This document shows positions 15,714-23,521 of a DNA stretch of 32,910 nt, piece after piece. The translations under genes were made by a program, and so were the position numbers. Where the stretch lies: positions 1-32,910 of the forward strand of contig PNKB01000039.1 of the NCBI GenBank assembly GCA_013997645.1. Direction: 5' to 3'. The DNA is from Cyanobacteria bacterium PR.3.49. Lineage in GTDB: Bacteria; Cyanobacteriota; Vampirovibrionia; Obscuribacterales; Obscuribacteraceae. The stretch's first letter is position 1, and every line of letters starts with the position of its first letter. The notes beneath the pieces are model-generated. The model saw nothing but the letters and a program-made list of their open reading frames with translations. It ran no database searches and was not told the DNA's origin.

Positions 15714-16700
15714 ATGAACTTCAAGAAAACTATTCTCAAGTTCTTGCTGTACCCCCTGCTCTACCGCTACGTCAAAATGCCGGGACAGAGCTACAAGGGA
15801 CGGCTGCCGTCTTTCGGAAAACCGCAAGAACTTTTGCGCGAGCGCCTGACCGAACACGTCTCGACGTTGGCGGTCGGCATCGGCGAACGCAGCATCGGCA
15901 ACTACGGCGGCATGCTCAAGGCAATCGAGTACATCGAAAGTGAGTTTCGTGCCCTCAACCTCACGGTAGAGCGGCAGGAAATCACGTTCGACGGAAAAGT
16001 GATGCCCAACTTGATCGTCGAGATCCGAGGCAAGACGCGCCCCGACGAAATCGTCGTGGTCGGTGCTCACTATGACACCGTCAACAACACTCCCGGCGCC
16101 GACGACAACGCTACCGGCGTTGCCGCCATGCTGGAGTTGACGCGTGCCTTCTGCCGCCGTGGACCGAATGCGCCAGATCGCACGATTCGCTTCGTGGCTT
16201 TCGCCAACGAAGAGCATCCGGGCGGCACCTGGGACCAGATGGGCAGCTTCGCTTATGCGAAGCGCTGCCGCGAGCGCAACGAGAACATCGTCGGCATGCT
16301 CTCTCTCGAGATGCTGGGCGTTTATTCAACCGAGCCCAACTCGCAGCACTACCCCAGCCCGTTCAACCTGTTCTACCCGACCGTGGCAAACTTCCTGGCT
16401 TTCGTCGGCAACGCCAAAGGTCGCAATTTCGTGCGCCGTTGCGTTTCAGTTTTCCGCAGCCACGCCGGCATCGCCTCCGAAGGCGTCGCCGCGCCGGACT
16501 TCGTCAAGGACGCCGGTCGCTCCGACCACTGGGCGTTCTGGCAGCACGGTTACAACGGCGTCATGGTGACGGACACTTCCAACTTCCGTTACCCGCTCTA
16601 CCACACGCCCAAGGACACGATCGATCGCCTGGACTTCACACGCATGACGCTGGCAGTCGACGGCATCATGTATGTCATCGAGGACATGGCCAAAGCCTGA
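15714..16700 (+). CDS. M28 family zinc metallopeptidase
   Basis: M28 enzymes are di-zinc aminopeptidases or carboxypeptidases. The product has 328 residues. The metal set is visible in order: His119 in GAHYDT, Asp131 in GADDN bridging the metals, Glu166-Glu167 in NEEH (catalytic base plus ligand), Glu199 in SLEMLG and His297 in YHTPKD. The N-terminus (KTILKFLLYPLLYRYV) is a short hydrophobic helix, perhaps an uncleaved anchor. GAGGAGAT precedes the ATG. The peptidase follows the patatin gene by 37 bases and precedes the amidotransferase-like gene by 27, so an operon is near certain. The substrate is unknown; some relatives act as glutaminyl cyclases or on N-acyl amino acids. Confidence 0.93.
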   Translation: MNFKKTILKFLLYPLLYRYVKMPGQSYKGRLPSFGKPQELLRERLTEHVSTLAVGIGERSIGNYGGMLKAIEYIESEFRALNLTVERQEITFDGKVMPNLIVEIRGKTRPDEIVVVGAHYDTVNNTPGADDNATGVAAMLELTRAFCRRGPNAPDRTIRFVAFANEEHPGGTWDQMGSFAYAKRCRERNENIVGMLSLEMLGVYSTEPNSQHYPSPFNLFYPTVANFLAFVGNAKGRNFVRRCVSVFRSHAGIASEGVAAPDFVKDAGRSDHWAFWQHGYNGVMVTDTSNFRYPLYHTPKDTIDRLDFTRMTLAVDGIMYVIEDMAKA

Positions 16701-16727
16701 AGCGTCCAAGTATAAGAGTTCAACAGA

Positions 16728-17504
16728 ATGAAAAAGCCCATCATCGGCATGAACGTCGATGTGGATGTCACAAAGCCGGAGCAAGTGCGCGTCGCCAGAG
16801 CCTATTACGAAGCGGTCCAGAAGGCGGGAGGCATTCCGGTGCTCATCCCGCCTTCAAAACCGGCGGCAATGCGCGCGATTCTTGACCGGCTCGATGGCGT
16901 CCTACTGATCGGCGGGCGCGATTACAACCCCGAGCTTTACGGCGGCACGAGCGACGAATCGGTAGCTCTGCTCCATCCGGACAGAGTGAAATTCGACATC
17001 GCTCTGGCACGTGAAGCCATCAAACGCAACATTCCCGTCCTGGGAATTTGCGGCGGACTCCAGCTCATCAACATTGCGCTGGGCGGTTCGCTCATCATCG
17101 ACATACCTTCGCACTTTGCTCGTCGCTTCGCGCGCGGACCAGTCGGGTACGCTGAAGCGGCATCGCAAGCCGGTGTTGAGGATGCCACCACGGCACTCTG
17201 CCACCGCGCAGCCGAAGGTGAGAAGCGCGCCGAACATCCTGTCGAGGTTGTTCGCGACACGCTGCTGCACTCCATCTATGGTGCCGTCCATATTCCCGCG
17301 ACGGTCAGTTCTCACCACCAGGCAATCGACCGCATCGCGCGGCGCTTGCGGGCGGTAGCCTTTGCAAAAGACGGCATCATCGAAGCGGCGGAGCATCGCT
17401 CCAAGCGTTTTGTCGTCGGCGTGCAGTGGCATCCGGAGCGCGATTTCGCAGGAAACCGGCGACTCTTCAAAGCGTTTGTCGAGGCGTGCAAATCCTCGCA
17501 ATAA
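16728..17504 (+). CDS. Gamma-glutamyl-gamma-aminobutyrate hydrolase-like (peptidase C26)
   Basis: This is a class I glutamine-amidotransferase fold of the PuuD type, which hydrolyses gamma-glutamyl amide bonds. The product has 258 residues. The nucleophile elbow is GICGGLQL (Cys108), and the catalytic His-Glu pair is in QWHPERD (His235, Glu237). LIGGRDYNPELYGG and SSHHQA are also characteristic of the subfamily. No synthetase domain is attached, so it acts as a stand-alone hydrolase. The gene has only a weak ribosome binding site but lies 27 bases after the M28 gene. Together with the peptidase it suggests breakdown of amide- or gamma-glutamyl-linked compounds. Polyamine genes are absent, so the name PuuD is not justified. 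Confidence 0.9.
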   Translation: MKKPIIGMNVDVDVTKPEQVRVARAYYEAVQKAGGIPVLIPPSKPAAMRAILDRLDGVLLIGGRDYNPELYGGTSDESVALLHPDRVKFDIALAREAIKRNIPVLGICGGLQLINIALGGSLIIDIPSHFARRFARGPVGYAEAASQAGVEDATTALCHRAAEGEKRAEHPVEVVRDTLLHSIYGAVHIPATVSSHHQAIDRIARRLRAVAFAKDGIIEAAEHRSKRFVVGVQWHPERDFAGNRRLFKAFVEACKSSQ

Positions 17505-17635
17505 CGCGAGCACGTTTTAACTAGTACCGGCAAATCAAATGAAACGGGCTTGGGTGGCGCGAAGTGTACCAGGTGATGCCATGCATCGCCCATGCAATCG
17601 CGCTGCCCAAGTCTTTCACCCTGAGGACTCCTCAC

Positions 17636-19003
17636 ATGTCTGATCAAAAGAAAACCTCCGCGGCAGCGGCGTCATCGACGTTCGCCCCCGGAGCAAAATC
17701 AGCGCTGTGGCTCCTGCTGGCTATCAATCTCTTCAACTGGATTGACCGGCAGGTGCTGGCGGCGGTGGTTCCGAATATCAGAGAAGAATTCTTCGCACCG
17801 GGTGCAGAGCCTGGTCCGTTCGTTCAGGGTCTGCTGAATTTCTTCGGCAGCTTCCTGGGCGGTCATCCGGAAAACGCCATGATTGGTCTTCTGGCCATGG
17901 CGTTCATGGTGACCTACATGATCTCCGCGCCCATCTTCGGCGCACTCAATATGAAGCGATGGTGGATTATCGCTTTCGGTGTCATCCTCTGGAGTCTCGC
18001 CTCCGGCGCCTCCGGGCTGGCGATGGGGTTCGGCGTGCTGCTCCTGACGCGATGCTTCGTCGGCATCGGTGAAGCCGCGTACGGACCAATCGCCCCGGCC
18101 ATGCTCTCCGACATCTTCCCCGTCAATGTGCGCGGCAAGATAATGGCGTTCTTCTACCTGGCCATCCCCATCGGTGCCGCTCTCGGCTTCGTGCTTGGTG
18201 GACTGGTGGCGGCGAAGCTCGGCTGGCAATGGGCGTTTTACCTTGTGGTTCCGCCGGGCATCATTCTCGGCATCTGGTGCCTTTTCATGAAGGAACCCAC
18301 CAGAGGCGGCGCGGACAACCTCGTCCAGCAGTCCAAGCAGAAGATGAAGCTGAAGGACTACATGGCGATTCTCAAAATCCCATCCTTCCGCTTCGACACC
18401 TTCGGCATGGCGGCGATGACCTTCGCCATGGGCGGCATCTCTTTCTGGATTCCGTCCTACATCCACGAATACCGCGGCGTCCCGGATCTCGCACAGGTCA
18501 ACTTGATCTTCGGCGGCATCCTCGTCGTAGCCGGTATCGGCGGCACCATATTCGGTGGCTGGATCGCGGACCGCATGCGCGAGCGCTTCAGCGGCTCGTA
18601 CTTCATCGTTTCGGCAGCGGCAATGCTGGTCGGCTTCCCACTCTGGATCGCAGCGTTGTACGTGCCCTTCCCTTACGCGTGGGGGCTCATCTTCGGCGCC
18701 TGCTTCTGCCTCTTCGTGAGCACCGGACCGAGCAACACCATTCTCGCCAACGTCACTCACCCGATGGTGCGTGCCAGCGCATTCGCGCTCAACATCCTCA
18801 TCATTCACGCGCTCGGCGACGTGATATCACCGATGATCATCGGCGCTGTGGCAGACGCCACCGGCGGCAACATGAACACTGCCTTCCTGGTAGTGTCAGC
18901 CTTCATTCTCCTGGCCGGCGTGCTTTGGCTGTGGGGCGCTCGCTACCTCGGTGCCGACACGGCAAAGGTAGCGGCTGCTTCGGGCAGCCCGGAGGACCGA
19001 TGA
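17636..19003 (+). CDS. Spinster-type MFS transporter
   Basis: The product has 455 residues and twelve predicted membrane helices. The start at 17636 is preceded by TGAGGA; the longer frame from 17564 adds a polar stretch with no support. The first helix carries NWIDRQVLAAVVPNI, close to the N-x-x-DR...V.P.I signature of the Spinster (Spns) group. Loop 2-3 is atypical, but the RCFVGIGEAAYGPIAPAM helix 4 motif is typical. Animal Spinster proteins export sphingosine-1-phosphate and lysophospholipids. Substrates of bacterial members are poorly known and many are annotated only as MFS. The insertion after helix 1 (PGAEPGPFVQGLL...) enlarges the first loop. The next gene begins directly after its stop codon. 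Confidence 0.88.
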   Translation: MSDQKKTSAAAASSTFAPGAKSALWLLLAINLFNWIDRQVLAAVVPNIREEFFAPGAEPGPFVQGLLNFFGSFLGGHPENAMIGLLAMAFMVTYMISAPIFGALNMKRWWIIAFGVILWSLASGASGLAMGFGVLLLTRCFVGIGEAAYGPIAPAMLSDIFPVNVRGKIMAFFYLAIPIGAALGFVLGGLVAAKLGWQWAFYLVVPPGIILGIWCLFMKEPTRGGADNLVQQSKQKMKLKDYMAILKIPSFRFDTFGMAAMTFAMGGISFWIPSYIHEYRGVPDLAQVNLIFGGILVVAGIGGTIFGGWIADRMRERFSGSYFIVSAAAMLVGFPLWIAALYVPFPYAWGLIFGACFCLFVSTGPSNTILANVTHPMVRASAFALNILIIHALGDVISPMIIGAVADATGGNMNTAFLVVSAFILLAGVLWLWGARYLGADTAKVAAASGSPEDR

Positions 19004-20086
19004 ATGGAATTCCACGAGGTGACCGGTAAACTGACTGTTCGGGAACTGCTGGTCGAAACGTGGCGCAACCTCATTCGCCATGAGGTGCTCACGCGCACTT
19101 CGGCAATCGCCTTCTCATCAATGATGGCGTCGGTTCCCTTCCTGATCCTCGCTTTGACTGCCTTCATCTACTTGCTCCCGGACCTCTCGGGAGCAACCAG
19201 TTTGGGCATCGGCAACCTTACCCCCGAGCAGGTGAGAGAGTTTCTCCTGACTCTCTTCCCGCCCGACATAGCCAACGTAATCACCGATCAGATTACGCAC
19301 ATCCAGCAGCAGCCGCCCATCGGGCTGGTTTCTATCAGCATCATCGTGCTGCTCTGGATGGCGTCATCGGTGTTCGTCGACATCATGGACGCGCTCAGCA
19401 AAATCTACGGTGTGCCCGAAACGCGCCCGTACTGGCACGTCAGGCTATGGGCAATTCTCATCACCATCATCCAGATGGCGATTGGATTGACCGCGCTCAT
19501 TGTGCTTCTGGCGTGGCCGCAAATCATCAAGCTGTTTCACCTCACCGGCGACACGGCTTACTATGCGACCATCGTCAAATGGATTGTCGTGCCTGTAACC
19601 GTGATGGGCAGCATGGCACTGATATTCCGCATGGGTCCGGCATCTCACCAGCGCGGGCGCTGGGTGACGCCGGGCAGTGTTTTCGGAACCATCATCTTCA
19701 TCGCCGCCACCTTGCTGTTTCGCGAATACGTGCAGGCATTCGCCTCGTACAATCGCATCTACGGCTCGCTGGGCGGCGTCATGGCACTGATGTTCTGGTT
19801 TTGGCTCTCTAGCCTTGTTCTCCTGGTTGCCGCCGAGATGAACAAAGTTATTGAGTATGCAGTGACGCGCTCTCGTGCCAACGAGAAGCTCAAAGCTGGA
19901 GTTGCCGGCGGCAATGGAGAAGTGGTTGTGAAGCGGGTTGAGGATGCGGTGGTGAAAACTGCAGATCGCGCGGTTGAACCTCAGGTTCAGCCGACCGCGG
20001 TCGAGCAGGAAACGCCAACCCGCACCGAAACTGGTAACGACGACGCGACTTCAACACAGCCAACTCCATCCGATAAGGATAAATAG
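19004..20086 (+). CDS. YihY/BrkB family membrane protein
   Basis: The product has 360 residues. It has the family order: ELLVETWRNLIRHEVLTRTSAIAF at the N-terminus, then several helices and the conserved YNRIYGSLGGVMALMFWFW segment before the last helix. This family was once called ribonuclease BN in error, and its real role is unknown; membrane transport has been proposed. Residues from about 290 to the end are a hydrophilic, Pro/Thr/Glu-rich, probably disordered tail. The ATG follows the MFS stop codon with no gap, and the Shine-Dalgarno GGAGG lies inside the MFS coding end, indicating translational coupling. It is the last gene of the cluster and is followed by a strong terminator. Confidence 0.92.
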   Translation: MEFHEVTGKLTVRELLVETWRNLIRHEVLTRTSAIAFSSMMASVPFLILALTAFIYLLPDLSGATSLGIGNLTPEQVREFLLTLFPPDIANVITDQITHIQQQPPIGLVSISIIVLLWMASSVFVDIMDALSKIYGVPETRPYWHVRLWAILITIIQMAIGLTALIVLLAWPQIIKLFHLTGDTAYYATIVKWIVVPVTVMGSMALIFRMGPASHQRGRWVTPGSVFGTIIFIAATLLFREYVQAFASYNRIYGSLGGVMALMFWFWLSSLVLLVAAEMNKVIEYAVTRSRANEKLKAGVAGGNGEVVVKRVEDAVVKTADRAVEPQVQPTAVEQETPTRTETGNDDATSTQPTPSDKDK

Positions 20087-20106
20087 GATTCGCATCCTCC
20101 TCTCGG

Positions 20107-20152
20107 AAAAGCCTGAAACCCCACAAGGTCTCAGGCTTTTCGTCTTTTCACC
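20107..20152 (+). terminator. Rho-independent terminator of the lipid cluster
   Basis: AAAAGCCTGA (20107-20116) pairs with TCAGGCTTTT (20131-20140), extended inward by ACC/GGT across one mismatch. CGTCTTTTC follows. It lies 20 bases past the YihY stop codon. Confidence 0.85.
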
Positions 20153-20277
20153 ATTTCTACTACTTGCCATCGTATACGATTCAACTCTTGGTTTATGACG
20201 GCCCGATAACCGCTTTCAATCGGCGGTTCCGCTTAAATGAAGTCGGTTTGCCAGTTTATGTGAAGGGCGGTTCGTGT

Positions 20278-20766
20278 TTAGTTAAATCGCAAACTTAGAT
20301 TGGGGTATTCAGAAAATTCAATACGAATTTTTTTTGTATATGGAAGATGGTTTGGAGCTTTTCGAAAGGGAGAAGCTGTTTGGAGAACAGATTCTGCTAC
20401 CTTAGCCGAGCCTGTTTTATATGCCTTCACGGTTTTTAGTTTTTGAACCGACCCGTCATTTGCTAGTTCAAATGTACAAATAGTTTGCTTTAGAGTTTGA
20501 TTGGCAGCCCATTTTCTTCTTATTTGACGAGAACATTCGGCAAACCATGGCTTCAGTTCTTCAATCGGTTCAAGCTTGACGGCTTCAGTCGGAACATACG
20601 TTTTATCATGAATTAGAGGATCGCCAACAAAGTCCGTAACCGCTGAATTAGTAGGTCGGGGGACTGGTTGTTCCGTACCGGAAGATTCTTCTTTGGCTAA
20701 TACTGAAGTGCTCAGGTTTGCAGCAAAAATAACGAGAATAGAAGCAAGAAGCGCGAAATTTTTCAT
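20278..20766 (-). CDS. Periplasmic protein with TonB-C-terminal-like domain
   Basis: The product has 162 residues. A signal peptide (MKNFALLASILVIFAANL...VLA) is cleaved near residue 24. After a Pro-rich stretch, residues about 72-155 fit the TonB/TolA C-terminal fold. The pattern is a W-F...IRRKW start, a strand TICTFELANDGSVQKLKTV, then a helix ending in TASPFRKAP, matching the W.....I...W / V.F.l...G.v / A.PF..lP profile. It lacks the N-terminal membrane anchor of true TonB, so it is unlikely to energise outer-membrane receptors. It may serve as a periplasmic adaptor. No strong ribosome binding site is present. It lies downstream of a strong terminator and must have its own promoter. Confidence 0.75.
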   Translation of the reverse strand: MKNFALLASILVIFAANLSTSVLAKEESSGTEQPVPRPTNSAVTDFVGDPLIHDKTYVPTEAVKLEPIEELKPWFAECSRQIRRKWAANQTLKQTICTFELANDGSVQKLKTVKAYKTGSAKVAESVLQTASPFRKAPNHLPYTKKIRIEFSEYPNLSLRFN

Positions 20767-20796
20767 AAAGCCAGTCGGTAAGTAATAATCATCTGT

Positions 20797-20830
20797 TATA
20801 GCAAAAGAGGGGGCACAATTGTGCCCCCTC
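20797..20830 (-). terminator. Terminator of the secreted metalloprotease gene
   Basis: GAGGGGGCAC-AATT-GTGCCCCCTC (20807-20830) is a perfect 24-base palindrome. On the minus strand it is followed by TTTTGC. It sits nine bases past the stop codon of the gene at 20839-22743, a strong hairpin in the right place. Confidence 0.88.
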
Positions 20831-20838
20831 CAAGTTGC

Positions 20839-22743
20839 TTAAGGTCTGTAGTAACTACTGACCAAAGGCACATACCAATTCGGAACCGCATTTCCACAGG
20901 TGCCGTTGGTAGGCGGTGTCGGCTGTCCAGCAACCAAAGCATCTCCCCAGCTGATAGTGCAGTCAAAGAACACTCCGGTAAGCCAAAACTGCCTATAGAG
21001 AGGGTTCAATGTTGTAGCCGGAGGTGTCAGTGCTTGTGCACCGAACGTTGTTGCATAGAGTTCTCTCCAACCAATGGTCGCATTCCACCTTTTGAAAAGG
21101 AACGGGTCGATTATCTGAGCAATCTCGCTATTCCTCTTTCCTGCGTACGCGGGATTTACCGTCGCACCAGTACAGACGGGGGCGTAGCCGTCGAAAGGTG
21201 CCGTACCATTGCTTGAACAGGCAGGTCGAGGACTCGATCCTCCCTGGCTGTTGGGGTCTACGAACGTGTAGTCCAGAAACAGCAAATCATTCAGAACGAA
21301 CCTAGTCCATGCGGTGCTCTCAGACTGATTGGCTGTTCCGTAGATAAAGTCGATTGCGTGACCAAGCTCGTGAGATGTCGTTTCCTTTTCTTGCACAATC
21401 GTTTGCGTAACCGGTGGAACCGTCGCATTAGACTTGAAGATGATGACATATTTCATGTCACCGGCAGGATACGTAATGGCACCGAAAGCAGGCTCAACTT
21501 GTGAAGTTAAAGGTGTAGGGGCAACAGCCGCATTGAACACCGACCAAAAGTCCGGTTGATCATCGAACATGAAGACATAGGTGTTGCCATCCTTCAAATC
21601 CTCCTGAATTTGCGGCATTGGAGCATTTCCGGCAGGATTAGCCATATCGGAAAGGGCCTGCGCCGTCTGTGTTGCATCGGCGGTTGCGGGAGGTCCCTGG
21701 CAATCAAAGATAAAGCCATCACCAGGAAAACGGTCGTCCGCAACAAAGAGCTGTTTGCATTTTGAAACAGCAGAAATTGATGGGCATCCAGAAGGCATCG
21801 AAGTGCTTACGGGAATTCTGCCGGTATCACCCGTCAATTTTGCGAAGAACTTCGAGCATTGGAAACTTCCGGTGAAATACTTCTCTGAAGTTCTGATGCC
21901 AGAACCTTGATAGTCTCCGGTGAAATAAGTCTGCGCATATGCATGGGCAAAAATGTCCTCGCTATCAACCCAGGCATTTGGCCATGCCGCCTGAAGAACT
22001 GCTTTGTTATCTGGATAGGCAGCATAACCTGGTGCCAGTGTCGTTCCGAGTCCCGTTGGACCTGAACAGATGTAGTTATAGCTCGGCGGAGAACCCATTG
22101 TTGATGCTTCATCCGCAAGTCCTCTGAACACTCCGCTGTTACCACAAGCCGCCTTATTATTGAATTGCGTCCAGTCATGGTTGAGCTGTGTCAGAAAAAG
22201 TGCGTAGGCCGAAGCTTGATCCAATGGGTGTTTAAGAACACCTCCGTTCATTACGTATCCGAGGAAATAGTCACTCGCTCTTGCGATCTCAACGCCAAGG
22301 CTATTGTCCAAGTTGGTCGCAGCTTCTCCAGCACTGTTAACTTCAAACAAGGAGATGACGAGCGCCCTTTTGTTGCTGTCATATTTAGTGACACCGAAGT
22401 CTCGCGTGCCAACCGATGCCGGAGGACCAAAACCTAGTGCAAATGAGTTCGCTTGATAGTCGGCCGGTGTATGCCACAGGACAAACTTAACGCGATGAGA
22501 ACGAATTTCATCGGTTACATAGCCGTGCGAAAAACCGTCAATAGCAGAAGCCATGCTCTGACCATTAGCCAGTGACGAGCCGGTGCAGTAGTAAGACGTA
22601 TTCTCATAAGGCCAGTAATTGCGAGAATCGTCGACTTCGACGCAGCCAAATGTTTGAGCCTGCGCCTGTTGTGGGAATGCGCCGAAAAAGCCGACGCTGA
22701 GAATCATCGCGCAAAGCGCGAGAAAACCTCGTCTTATGTTCAT
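20839..22743 (-). CDS. Secreted HELGH zinc-metalloprotease-like protein
   Basis: The product has 634 residues. A signal peptide (FLALCAMILSVGFFGAFPQQAQA) is followed by a Cys-rich mature protein with about 14 cysteines, implying disulfides and an exported location. HELGH (458-462), preceded by ETTS and followed by AID, is a zincin active site, with Glu459 as the general base. A downstream glutamate (Glu475 is one candidate) may be the third ligand. The 430 residues before the motif match no domain I know; one stretch has the look of a globular enzyme prodomain. Aromatic-rich strands resemble secreted proteases. AAGGAAAA precedes the ATG. The gene is monocistronic with a strong terminator. The protease assignment rests on the motif alone. 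Confidence 0.8.
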   Translation of the reverse strand: MNIRRGFLALCAMILSVGFFGAFPQQAQAQTFGCVEVDDSRNYWPYENTSYYCTGSSLANGQSMASAIDGFSHGYVTDEIRSHRVKFVLWHTPADYQANSFALGFGPPASVGTRDFGVTKYDSNKRALVISLFEVNSAGEAATNLDNSLGVEIARASDYFLGYVMNGGVLKHPLDQASAYALFLTQLNHDWTQFNNKAACGNSGVFRGLADEASTMGSPPSYNYICSGPTGLGTTLAPGYAAYPDNKAVLQAAWPNAWVDSEDIFAHAYAQTYFTGDYQGSGIRTSEKYFTGSFQCSKFFAKLTGDTGRIPVSTSMPSGCPSISAVSKCKQLFVADDRFPGDGFIFDCQGPPATADATQTAQALSDMANPAGNAPMPQIQEDLKDGNTYVFMFDDQPDFWSVFNAAVAPTPLTSQVEPAFGAITYPAGDMKYVIIFKSNATVPPVTQTIVQEKETTSHELGHAIDFIYGTANQSESTAWTRFVLNDLLFLDYTFVDPNSQGGSSPRPACSSNGTAPFDGYAPVCTGATVNPAYAGKRNSEIAQIIDPFLFKRWNATIGWRELYATTFGAQALTPPATTLNPLYRQFWLTGVFFDCTISWGDALVAGQPTPPTNGTCGNAVPNWYVPLVSSYYRP

Positions 22744-23521
22744 ATGTTTTCCTTTTGGGAAGTTGGTTTGGTTTCCAGTTTTTCAAATCATCAAAGATCC
22801 TAGGACTAATAGAAAACAGAACAGCACTGCTGTTCATGTGTTGCTGTTTTTTTCTTTCTAATTACGGTGTGCGCCGGGAGTGTGCCTGGATTGAGAAGAG
22901 AGAACCTGGGATTATCAGCCTATGCGAACGCGCAGGTAGAAATTGAGCCTGTTGTCACTTTTCGTCATCTTTTTCATAAAGCCTTACTTAGTGTAGTTCC
23001 GGATACAATCTTTGAATGTCGCAAAGAGTCATGGATAGCTGATTTTAAAGGAATGCTGAAATGCTCGCGCCATGTTTAAGTTACGTCGCCTTAAGCTAGC
23101 GCCCTTGTGTTATCACACTTTCGCGCGATTACAAGGGATACCCTCCTGCGTCACTTTTACTAGTCACGGCTTTAAGAGCAAAGGGACGACAAGGTTTGGA
23201 GCTGAGTGACCGATACGGCATATTATGTTTCACGCCACCATATACGATGACAGAGCCCCGAAAGCTCCTCACCTGTGCGCTTTCAAGTCCCTGCATTTTC
23301 GTTTCTTGGAACCCCCAGTTGTATCGCAGGGTTATCATTTACACCAAAACCCTAAATAGGGGCATCTGGACCAGGATTTCAGCTTGCTCTCGCTTCTTTA
23401 TCAGCGATCAGGCGATACGTCAGGTTGGGACCGCCTCCCGAAAAATTTCCCAAATTCTCCGTAAATTGCAGACATCCCCCCGCACCCAAAGTCTTTCAAG
23501 TAGGCTAACAGGAGATTTACC
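22744..23521. other. 778-base intergenic region
   Basis: No convincing gene. It carries the divergent promoters of the genes on either side, but none with a clear -10/-35 pair. Two possible stems are visible: CCCTTGT (23102-23108) with ACAAGGG (23131-23137), and GAAAGC (23260-23265) with GCTTTC (23279-23284). A long structured leader for the gene at 23522 is possible. Confidence 0.5.

Noticed and set aside
17699-18808. Long antisense open frame (369 codons) opposite the MFS gene
   Set aside because: Its product is rich in Asp, Glu, His and Arg with no membrane or domain signature, as expected from the reverse strand of a G+C-rich coding region. The plus-strand gene is clearly the MFS transporter.
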